Positions 1 through 5,964 of a stretch of DNA of 5,985 nt are shown piece after piece. How positions within the stretch are numbered: the stretch's first letter is position 1; every line of letters starts with the position of its first letter. The translations under genes and the position numbers were made by a program. A model generated the notes under the pieces. That model did not search any database and had not been told where the DNA came from. It saw nothing but the letters and a program-made list of their open reading frames with translations. The stretch comes from an uncultured Verrucomicrobiota bacterium. Its GTDB lineage: Bacteria > Verrucomicrobiota > Kiritimatiellia > RFP12 > UBA1067. The stretch lies in NCBI GenBank assembly GCA_945483525.1, contig CALYRV010000092.1, positions 1 to 5,985 of the forward strand. The letters run 5' to 3'.

Positions 1-2585
1 TCGACCTTCATCTTCTCGATGGCGAGCTTCGTCTTGCGCTCCTCATCCTGCTTCTTCCACTCCTCCTTGATGCGGCGCATCAGCTCCTTCTTGCTGACCG
101 GATCGGCCAGCTCCGAAAGCGACCATGCATTGTCCTCCCACGGATGCGGATCGGACATCGCCTTCTTACGACGAATGGCCTCGGCCTGTGCCGCCTGCGC
201 ATCGTCAAGGACGTATGGAGTCATGAACACTAGAAGCTCAGTACGGGACTCGGTTTGTTCGACCGAACCGAAAAGCCATTTACCGATGAAGGGAATGTCT
301 TTCAGAAACGGAATTCCGCTTTCAGACTCCATTGTGAATTTCTGGGTCAGTCCACCGAAGACAACCGTCTGGTTGTTTTCAAGGATCACGTCGGAACTCA
401 TTTTGCGCGTTGACGGCACATCAACCGACGTTTCCTTATACGACTGGCCGACAGGGGTTAACATGGTCTGCTTGCCGCTGACCTGGGAATACTCTTCCTC
501 AACCGTCAACATGACGGTACCGTTGGGATTGATCTTCGGCGTAGCCTTGATTTTGATACCAATGTCCTCGGCCGAATAGTTCGGCGAAGGAAGGCCAGAA
601 CCAGCATAAGAGGATGATACGGCCTGCCATCCTGTCAAGAACTGTTGCTTGGTCGTCGCCTCGATGATCGCCTCCTTGTTGTCCAGCGTCATCACGATCG
701 GCGAGGCGATGTATTTGGAATGGCTATCGGTCTTCGACGCCTGGAAAATCCCCTGAAGGCCAAGCTCGTCCGAATCAAAGATAAAGCTGAAGGCCTTGCC
801 CAAGACATTCGTCGCATCACCTAAGGCATTCAACGCCTGAAGGCCTCCATTCGCACCGCCACCGAGACCGACGGAGGTCGCGCCTTTCCAGTTGTTCAGA
901 AATCCATCGCGCGCAATAGAAGCAGAACCAGCAATCGCTTCGGTCAAACCATCTCCGAGTTTAGTCCATGTTGTCGTTTTGTCGTCCGCCGTAAAACTGT
1001 TCCCGACGTCTTCAAACGGTTTGATATTTCCATGACCATCCGTATAATTATACAGTTGAATCCCATTCTTACCCAATAGAGGTTGCTCCGTTGGTTCGCC
1101 CATTACCTTCCGCCGCCCCTTCTGGATCCAGTCCATACCAGTATTAAGATCATCGCCAAGCGTGACTTCAATGATCATCGTCTCGATCAGCACCTGTGAA
1201 AGCTTGATGTCCATCGACTCGATGATCTGCTCGATGGTGGGAACAAGCTCCTTGTCAGTCATCACAACGAGACCGTTAATGCGCTTGTCGGCGAGAACGG
1301 TTGTGTTGTCCTTGCTGAGCTCTCCAGCCTTCACATCACCCGCACGCTGGTTGACGGACTTCTTCGGTGCTGTCGCCGTGTTACGCGTCACACTACCGCT
1401 CGCGCCCGTCTTCGCCGCCTGGTTCTGGTTGCCGCGACCGGAGCTTTTCGAGGACGACGAATTGCCGATGAGGTCGTTGATCATGTCGCTGACGTCCTCG
1501 GCCTCCGCGTACTTGAGGCGATAGACCTTGACCACAGTGTCGGGCGTTGTCTCGACGTCCAGCGCGGCAATCACCTCCTTGAAGAACTTCATGTTGGAGG
1601 CGTTTGTGATGATGAGGATCTTGTTCGAGCGCTCGTCGGCGATCGTGACGACCTTGCCGCGGATCATGCCGCGGTCGGCGTCTGAAACCGTCATCACGAG
1701 CGAGGCATTGTTCGCCGGCGCCTGCGGCTGGTTCGGCTGGCCCGGGCGACGCAAGCCGCCCAGAAGCGGACGATTATACGTGTTCGGTTGCTGCGCCGGA
1801 TTGTTCGCCGGCCCCTTGCCGTTCTTCTCCTGTTCCTTCATCGACTCCTGCACGATCGAGTCGATGACCTGCTTCACCTCGGTCGCATTCGCGTACTTGA
1901 TCTGGATGTACTCGACGACCTCGGTCACCGGACTCGCAATGTCAATCGCCTTCGCGATTTCGCGCATACGGTTGATGATCTGCTCCGTATCGGTGACGAG
2001 AATCGAGTTTGTGCGCTCAAAGACGAGGAGAATGCCGCTATTGGACTTGAAGCCCTCCAACGCCTTCTGCGCCTCATCGATCGCGATGTTCTTGAACGGG
2101 ATCATCAGCGACACCACGCGCGTCGACTCGCCGAGCTTCGCCTCAGGATCCATAATGAGCGGAATGCCGTCCTTGCGGACATCCTTGCGCGGAAGCGCCC
2201 GCACGAACTTCTCCCCGTACGGCTCGATGTGGATGCCGTTCATCTCGAGAACGGTCTCAATCGCCTCGATCTTCTCCTCGACCGACAGCTCCTGTCCCTT
2301 CTTCGGCTGCAGCGTGATCGTCGCCGCCGGCACCTGCGGATCCTTCAGGACCGTCTTTTCGACCAGATCCTGATAGACCGTGAAGACCATGTCAATCGGC
2401 GCAGCATTGAACTCGATCGAACGTCCGCCCGCTTCAGTCGACGCACCCGGCGCCGCCGCGGGATTCACCGCTGGCGCCGCCGACGCGCCCGGACGCGCCA
2501 CCTGCGGCCGGTTGCGCAACAGCCCCTGAGCCGAAGCCGACGCGACGAGGACAAAAGACATTAGACAAAAGACAAAGGATTTCAT
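1..2585 (-). CDS. gspD: GspD-type outer-membrane secretin, 3' end beyond the window
   Basis: This is a secretin, the outer-membrane channel of type II secretion or type IV pilus systems. I translated the frame from the ATG at 2585 to base 1: 861 codons without a stop or frameshift, so the C-terminus is missing only because the window ends. Residues 1-19 look like a type I signal peptide (hydrophobic FVFCLMSFVLV, then ASA before Q20), followed by a Pro/Ala-rich linker to about 54. N0 is about 55-132, N1 about 156-215, N2 about 216-343 and N3 about 344-459. The secretin core starts with QVLIETMIIEV (E473) and includes ASPIVMTLDNKEA, IGIKIKATPKIN, VPSTRKMSSDVILENNQTVV then FGGL (743-746), IPFLKDIPFIGKWLFG, and ELLVFMTPYVL (TP 789-790). 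A charged, helical-looking tail follows. No AMIN domain precedes N0, which favours GspD over PilQ. Low-complexity loops interrupt N2 and N3. The gene sits last in the operon, 54 bp after the GspM/PilO-type gene, and has no strong Shine-Dalgarno. Confidence 0.95.
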   Translation of the reverse strand, partial: MKSFVFCLMSFVLVASASAQGLLRNRPQVARPGASAAPAVNPAAAPGASTEAGGRSIEFNAAPIDMVFTVYQDLVEKTVLKDPQVPAATITLQPKKGQELSVEEKIEAIETVLEMNGIHIEPYGEKFVRALPRKDVRKDGIPLIMDPEAKLGESTRVVSLMIPFKNIAIDEAQKALEGFKSNSGILLVFERTNSILVTDTEQIINRMREIAKAIDIASPVTEVVEYIQIKYANATEVKQVIDSIVQESMKEQEKNGKGPANNPAQQPNTYNRPLLGGLRRPGQPNQPQAPANNASLVMTVSDADRGMIRGKVVTIADERSNKILIITNASNMKFFKEVIAALDVETTPDTVVKVYRLKYAEAEDVSDMINDLIGNSSSSKSSGRGNQNQAAKTGASGSVTRNTATAPKKSVNQRAGDVKAGELSKDNTTVLADKRINGLVVMTDKELVPTIEQIIESMDIKLSQVLIETMIIEVTLGDDLNTGMDWIQKGRRKVMGEPTEQPLLGKNGIQLYNYTDGHGNIKPFEDVGNSFTADDKTTTWTKLGDGLTEAIAGSASIARDGFLNNWKGATSVGLGGGANGGLQALNALGDATNVLGKAFSFIFDSDELGLQGIFQASKTDSHSKYIASPIVMTLDNKEAIIEATTKQQFLTGWQAVSSSYAGSGLPSPNYSAEDIGIKIKATPKINPNGTVMLTVEEEYSQVSGKQTMLTPVGQSYKETSVDVPSTRKMSSDVILENNQTVVFGGLTQKFTMESESGIPFLKDIPFIGKWLFGSVEQTESRTELLVFMTPYVLDDAQAAQAEAIRRKKAMSDPHPWEDNAWSLSELADPVSKKELMRRIKEEWKKQDEERKTKLAIEKMKV
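2550..2577. repeat. Four tandem 7-bp repeats inside the secretin signal-peptide coding region
   Basis: On the + strand the units read GACAAAA, GACATTA, GACAAAA, GACAAAG, back to back. Because 7 is not a multiple of 3, the repeat is read in rotating phases, yet every phase yields hydrophobic or small residues. It encodes about codons 3-12, the hydrophobic core of the signal peptide. Loss or gain of one unit would shift the frame of the whole secretin. The repeat is directly visible; any functional role is inference. Confidence 0.8.
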
Positions 2586-2588
2586 AGA

Positions 2589-2635
2589 ACTTTCAACCTT
2601 TCAAAACTTTCCAGACCCGCCAAACTTTCCAAACC
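2589..2635. repeat. Intergenic CTTTC repeat with a period of about 9 bp
   Basis: Between the GspM/PilO-type gene and the secretin, CTTTC recurs at 2590, 2598, 2607 and 2625 on the + strand (spacing 8, 9, 18), mostly as ACTTTCMA-like units; one 9-bp step is filled by a GC-richer stretch near 2612-2622. In the mRNA sense this is a series of GAAAG boxes just before the secretin start codon. The nearest box lies 4 nt from the ATG and is at best a weak ribosome site. No terminator or promoter is evident in this 54-bp gap. Confidence 0.65.
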
Positions 2636-2639
2636 TATT

Positions 2640-3173
2640 TCACTTCTCTCTCATATACGCGCAGTTCAGCGTGAAACTGCCGCGCAAATAGCCTTTCTTC
2701 GAACTCGGCTTGAAGTTAATCTGCGTGATGTCGAACATGCCGTCGTTCGTATTCTCAAGCTCATGCATCATTCGAACAAGAGACTCAAGGCATCCCTCCC
2801 AACTCTTCACCTCAATCGGCAACTCGAGGACGTCTCCGGCTTCAACCTCTTTTCCCGTCTGCGCACTCGAGATGACGACACGATTCCGCTCGGCAATCTC
2901 GTCGAGCTTCCGACGCCAGGTCGTGTCCGTCGCCTTCCCGAGCTCAAATGTCGGCATCACGGCCTTCTCTGCTTCGTATGCGTCCGCCCACTTGCGCTTT
3001 TCGCCGATGAGCTTCACCTCCTTCGCGTAGGTGTCTTTCGCCTTGGCGTAGTTCTTCGCCGCCTTCTTCCACGCACTCTCGGCCGAGAAGAACCAGATCC
3101 CGACGGCAATCGCATAGAGCACGATTACCCCCAGCATCGCCATGATCGCCTTTTCCCTCAAGCTCTTACCCAT
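2640..3173 (-). CDS. GspM/PilO-type inner-membrane platform protein
   Basis: A 177-residue bitopic protein. Residues 1-8 are a short basic cytoplasmic N-terminus (MGKSLREK), about 9-29 a single membrane helix (IMAMLGVIVLYAIAVGIWFF), about 31-72 an Ala/Lys/Glu-rich coiled coil, and about 90-174 a periplasmic domain with the alternating pattern of a PilO/GspM ferredoxin-like fold (VLELPIEVKSWEGCLESLV and LRGSFTLNCAYM near the end). Such proteins pair with the PilN/GspL periplasmic domain and help connect the inner-membrane assembly to the secretin. The start chosen is the ATG at 3173, one base after the upstream stop and 4 nt from GAGGAG. An in-frame ATG at 3218 would add 15 polar residues and overlap the upstream gene by 44 bp; it is less likely. 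The assignment rests on topology, size and position; sequence identity in this family is low, so GspM and PilO cannot be told apart. Confidence 0.85.
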   Translation of the reverse strand: MGKSLREKAIMAMLGVIVLYAIAVGIWFFSAESAWKKAAKNYAKAKDTYAKEVKLIGEKRKWADAYEAEKAVMPTFELGKATDTTWRRKLDEIAERNRVVISSAQTGKEVEAGDVLELPIEVKSWEGCLESLVRMMHELENTNDGMFDITQINFKPSSKKGYLRGSFTLNCAYMREK

Positions 3174-3183
3174 GTCACTCCTC
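3174..3183 (-). promoter_or_regulatory. Ribosome binding site of the GspM/PilO-type gene, overlapping the previous gene's end
   Basis: The coding strand reads GAGGAG-TGAC-ATG. GAGGAG is also the last two Glu codons of the upstream GspL-type protein and TGA is its stop, so the stop lies between ribosome site and start. This supports the start at 3173 and suggests translational coupling. The 4-nt spacing is slightly short. Confidence 0.7.
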
Positions 3184-4455
3184 TTCCTCTTCTCCGAGGT
3201 AGGCACATTCAAGGTCAAACCGATAACCGCCCTTCGAGGCGTTCGGACCGTTCAGGTTGACGGTGTTGAAGATCTTCTCGCCATCCTCTTCATCACCCGC
3301 CGTCATCGCATCCATCGCGTCCTTGAACGCATAGGTCGCCTCTGACGTCTCTGCGTCACCCGAAACCCGAATGCCCTCGTCCCGCTTGTAATTCCAGCTC
3401 GACAGCGTCACACCCTCGGGCAGACGGTCGGAGACGGCCTTCATAATCTCCAGCGCCCCGCGCGCATGATCGGAATACTTGTGAATGAGGTCGACCTTCG
3501 CCTTCATCTCCTTCACGGCTGCGTACTGACGTTGGTGCTGCTTCGACTGGGCCTTCTGATGATCCGTCAAGAACCCATAGCCAACCGGAACACCGAACAA
3601 AACCGCAACGACAAGCACCCAAAGTCCAATGGCAACCACCAGATACCGAGTAAGCTTGGCCTTAAAGCGCGTTTCCTCTAGAAGCTCCCGCCAGCTTTCC
3701 GGCAAGGCGTTAAGCGCATTCTCGTCCGCCGAGCGCTCAGCCACGCCGACAAGAGCAGCGTCGGACCCAACCTCGATCTTCCGCACAGGAGCAAAAGTTG
3801 CCAGTTCCTCAACTTGATCGGTCGGTCGGCTGGTCGGATGATCGGATGACAAATCGTCTTCGGCGAAAGCGGATTGCGATTGAACAACCACAATTTCCTC
3901 AAGCTTCTTCGCACCGCCAAAGTCCTCGGCTTCGAGCAGGGAAAGCATCACCTCACGCTTCAAGTCCGTCTCGTCGGCGATGGCGCGAATAGCGGACGGC
4001 TGATCGCCGTCAAGGACAATCATCGACAGGCAATCAACCGAACGGACGACCACCAGCCGGCGACCCGAGAATTCGCCCAGCGCGCTCCAAACGCCCCTGA
4101 GTTGACCAAGAACGAGCGCATCAATCCGCACCACGCTGAGCTTCGCCGCGTCCAAAGCCTCGCCGATGTCATCCGCCGCGCTCTCCGGAAGCGCCGCTGC
4201 CAGGACGATCTTGCCGTCCTCGCCCTCACGCACAATTTCGTACCCAACCGTCAACTCATCATCAGGGAACGGACTCGCCGCCTTCAAAACCGGCAGCGCA
4301 GTCTCGACCACATCCGCCTCCGCCGGCACACGGACCAACTTGACGAGAAGACGTGTCAACGGCAACCCCAATACAACCTCGCGACAGCCCTCATCTGAAC
4401 CGAGCAATCGCAACTGGCCTCCTTCAAATGCCGCTATCCGTGTCTCTAAAGCCAT
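3175..4455 (-). CDS. GspL-type protein (PilM-PilN fusion) of a type II secretion / type IV pilus-like system
   Basis: A 426-residue platform protein with the GspL architecture, which corresponds to PilM fused to PilN. Residues 1-about 240 form a cytoplasmic actin-like part: TRIAAFEGGQLRLLG resembles the first two strands, LPLTRLLVKLVRVPAEADVVE followed by LPVLKAASPFPDDELTVGYEI matches the GspL/PilM pattern of a presented strand then an amphipathic helix, and RLVVVRSVDCLSMIVLDG looks like a second subdomain. A variable Asp/Ser/Pro-rich linker (about 196-220) follows. About 270-296 is the single membrane helix (YLVVAIGLWVLVVAVLFGVP), about 297-330 a short coiled coil, and about 335-420 a PilN-like ferredoxin fold (VSDRLPEGVTLSSWNYKRDE, IRVSGDAETSEATYAFKDAM, YRFDLECAYL). 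It ends in five Glu. The actin-like part shows no clear phosphate-binding DxGxxx motif, as usual for GspL. The reading frame has a stop at 4473-4471 and no other start before the ATG at 4455. No Shine-Dalgarno precedes it. Confidence 0.88.
   Translation of the reverse strand: MALETRIAAFEGGQLRLLGSDEGCREVVLGLPLTRLLVKLVRVPAEADVVETALPVLKAASPFPDDELTVGYEIVREGEDGKIVLAAALPESAADDIGEALDAAKLSVVRIDALVLGQLRGVWSALGEFSGRRLVVVRSVDCLSMIVLDGDQPSAIRAIADETDLKREVMLSLLEAEDFGGAKKLEEIVVVQSQSAFAEDDLSSDHPTSRPTDQVEELATFAPVRKIEVGSDAALVGVAERSADENALNALPESWRELLEETRFKAKLTRYLVVAIGLWVLVVAVLFGVPVGYGFLTDHQKAQSKQHQRQYAAVKEMKAKVDLIHKYSDHARGALEIMKAVSDRLPEGVTLSSWNYKRDEGIRVSGDAETSEATYAFKDAMDAMTAGDEEDGEKIFNTVNLNGPNASKGGYRFDLECAYLGEEEEE
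3816..3849. repeat. TCGG-rich low-complexity stretch in the GspL-type linker
   Basis: On the + strand TCGG occurs five times in 28 bp (3818, 3822, 3826, 3834, 3842), the first three in perfect tandem. It encodes the polar linker SSDHPTSRPTDQ between the cytoplasmic domain and the membrane helix. Three tetranucleotide units are few for phase variation, but the tract looks like an expansion product. Confidence 0.5.
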
Positions 4456-4473
4456 ATGTAGTGTATTATATCA
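4456..4473 (-). promoter_or_regulatory. Extended -10 promoter of the platform/secretin operon
   Basis: The coding strand carries TGATATAAT (4473-4465): a perfect TATAAT with the TG of an extended -10 element. The hexamer 17 bp upstream (GGTTTC) has no match to TTGACA, so this would be a -35-independent promoter. The last base of TATAAT is only 9 bp from the ATG at 4455. A normal start site about 6-8 bp downstream would fall around 4459-4457, leaving an untranslated leader of roughly 2-4 nt. Confidence 0.65.
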
Positions 4474-4503
4474 AAAATCAGGGCGGCGAAACCGCCCTCA
4501 TTT
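4473..4503 (-). terminator. Intrinsic terminator of the nuclease gene
   Basis: The coding strand shows AGGGCGG-TTTCG-CCGCCCT (4498-4480), a perfect 7-bp GC-rich stem with a 5-nt loop. Beyond one G-G mismatch the stem extends by AAAT/ATTT, and five T follow (4477-4473). It lies 51 bp after the nuclease stop codon. The reverse strand has a flanking A/T pattern that could make it bidirectional, but no gene faces it from the other side. The T-tract runs directly into the next operon's extended -10 element. Confidence 0.75.
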
Positions 4504-4549
4504 CAGTCTTTGCTGGCCTCGAACGGCCGCTTTCTTACAAGTGCTGCCG

Positions 4550-5950
4550 TCAGTCGAACTTGTAGGTCTGACCCGGCATCGGCGCCACGGCGTTCTTGAT
4601 GCCGAGGTCGTGCATCAAGTCAACCATCGCGGATACCTTCTCGGGCTCGCCATGGATGGCAAAAGCGTGGCGCACATTGTCCTTCACCTCGCTCAGCCAA
4701 TCTTGCAGTCCGGCCCTGTCCGCGTGAGCCGAGAGCGCGTTGATGACCTCAACCCGAGCCTTGAGCTCGACCTCTTCGCCCAGCACGCGAAGCGGATTCT
4801 TCTTTTCCACAATCCGGCGCCCGAGCGTATTCTCAGCCTGAAAGCCGCAAATGAGGATGATGTTGTCGGGATCCGTCAGGCAGTGCTTGAGGTGATGAAG
4901 GACCCGTCCGCCTTCGCACATGCCGCTCGCCGCAATGATGATCATCGGACCCTGCATGTCGTTGAGCGCCATCGACTCCTCGGGCGTGCCGACGAACGTC
5001 ATGCCCGGAAAGACGAGCGGATCCTTCCCCTCCGCGACCATCCGCCGCGCTTCTTCGTTGTAGACCTCGCGGTGGTTCGCATAGATCTTCGTCGCCTTCT
5101 GCGAAAGCGGCGAGTCGATGAAGACCTTGACCTCGCGCGGCACCTTGCCCTTCGCGTTAAGCTTGTTCAGGTAATAGATGATCTGCTGGGTGCGTCCGAC
5201 CGAGAACGCCGGAATGAGCAGCTTCGAATTGTGCCGGTCGATGTATTTGAGGTACTTCTCGAGCCGCAGCTCGACGTCATCCGCCGACGGATGATACCTG
5301 TCCGCATACGTCGACTCGCACAGGAGGATGTCCGCACCCGCCGGATACTCGTAGTGTCTGAGGATCGGCTGGTTCGGCTGGCCAAGATCGCCGGAGAAGA
5401 GCAACCGGTGGTTGTGTCCGTGATCCGACTTGATGTCGAGCTGCACAAGCGCCGAACCGAGGATGTGTCCCGCGTTGAAGAACTCCAGCGTAATGCCGCG
5501 GCTGATCTCGCGCGGCTCGTGCATGTGCGTCGGGACGAACAGCTGCATCAGCGCATTGACGTCGCTCTCCTCGTAAAGCGGCTCGAAGAGCTTCTTCCCC
5601 TCCTTGCGGCGCTTCTTGTTGATGTACTCGAGGTCGCGCTTCTGCAGGAAGCACGAGTCGCGGAGCATGATGTCGCAGAGGTCCGTCGTCGACTGACGCG
5701 CGAAGACGCGTCCTCGAAAGCCCTGTCGGACAAGCTGCGGGAGGTTCCCTGAATGGTCGATGTGCGCATGCGAGAGGATCACATAGTCGATCTTCGACGC
5801 GTCGACCGGAAGGTTCCGGTTCTTCTCGAACGCCTCCTTGCGGTGGCCCTGATAAAGGCCGCAGTCAAGAAGTATGCGCTTCCCGTTAGCCTCGACGAGA
5901 TGCATCGATCCCGTCGTCGTCTGCGCCGCACCGTAGAATGTTATCTTCAT
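4550..5950 (-). CDS. Beta-CASP metallo-beta-lactamase RNase (CPSF73-like)
   Basis: A 466-residue metal-dependent nuclease of the beta-CASP/RMMBL family, the group of CPSF-73, archaeal aCPSF and bacterial TTHA0252-like RNases, expected to cut RNA in the cytoplasm. All signature motifs are present: LLDCG (D29), HAHIDH (H61, H63, D65, H66), GHILGSA (H162) and SGDLG (D188) form the di-zinc centre; CESTYADR (E212) is beta-CASP motif A, SAHAD (H409) motif B and IHGE (H433) motif C. IPAFSVGRTQ (246-255) and ASGMCEGGR (341-349) are further family hallmarks. The C-terminal RMMBL segment covers about 395-440. Length is normal for bacterial members and the protein looks active. The start is placed at the ATG at 5950, 6 nt after GGGAGG; a GTG one codon upstream is the alternative. 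It is separated from the secretion operon by a terminator, so its vicinity need not mean shared function. The exact RNA substrate cannot be told from sequence. Confidence 0.95.
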   Translation of the reverse strand: MKITFYGAAQTTTGSMHLVEANGKRILLDCGLYQGHRKEAFEKNRNLPVDASKIDYVILSHAHIDHSGNLPQLVRQGFRGRVFARQSTTDLCDIMLRDSCFLQKRDLEYINKKRRKEGKKLFEPLYEESDVNALMQLFVPTHMHEPREISRGITLEFFNAGHILGSALVQLDIKSDHGHNHRLLFSGDLGQPNQPILRHYEYPAGADILLCESTYADRYHPSADDVELRLEKYLKYIDRHNSKLLIPAFSVGRTQQIIYYLNKLNAKGKVPREVKVFIDSPLSQKATKIYANHREVYNEEARRMVAEGKDPLVFPGMTFVGTPEESMALNDMQGPMIIIAASGMCEGGRVLHHLKHCLTDPDNIILICGFQAENTLGRRIVEKKNPLRVLGEEVELKARVEVINALSAHADRAGLQDWLSEVKDNVRHAFAIHGEPEKVSAMVDLMHDLGIKNAVAPMPGQTYKFD

Positions 5951-5956
5951 CACTTG

Positions 5957-5964
5957 CCTCCCTT
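5957..5964 (-). promoter_or_regulatory. Ribosome binding site of the beta-CASP RNase
   Basis: AAGGGAGG on the coding strand is a near-ideal Shine-Dalgarno. Its 6-nt spacing to the ATG at 5950, against 3 nt to the GTG at 5953, favours the ATG. No promoter can be recognised in the 21 bp left upstream within the window. Confidence 0.75.

Noticed and set aside
1528..2564. Long overlapping + strand frames opposite the secretin N-terminal half
   Set aside because: Both are shadows of the intact secretin frame, with Ser- or Arg-rich composition and no motif.
2640..3218. Longer form of the GspM/PilO-type protein starting at 3218
   Set aside because: The extra 15 residues overlap the previous gene by 44 bp and have no ribosome site as good as GAGGAG before the ATG at 3173.
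4510..4535. GGCC-TCGAAC-GGCC inverted repeat after the nuclease stop
   Set aside because: The stem is only 4 bp with no T-tract; the hairpin at 4480-4498 is the far better terminator.
4166..5752. A 528-codon open frame on the + strand opposite the nuclease and GspL-type genes
   Set aside because: It spans two well-supported minus-strand genes and the terminator between them, is rich in Arg/Leu/Val/Asp as typical for antisense frames of GC-rich genes, and shows no recognisable domain or ribosome site.
4550..5950. Nuclease as a component of the secretion system or of a defence island
   Set aside because: A terminator and a new promoter separate it from the operon, and beta-CASP RNases of this type are common stand-alone genes. 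No toxin, effector or defence partner is present in the window.
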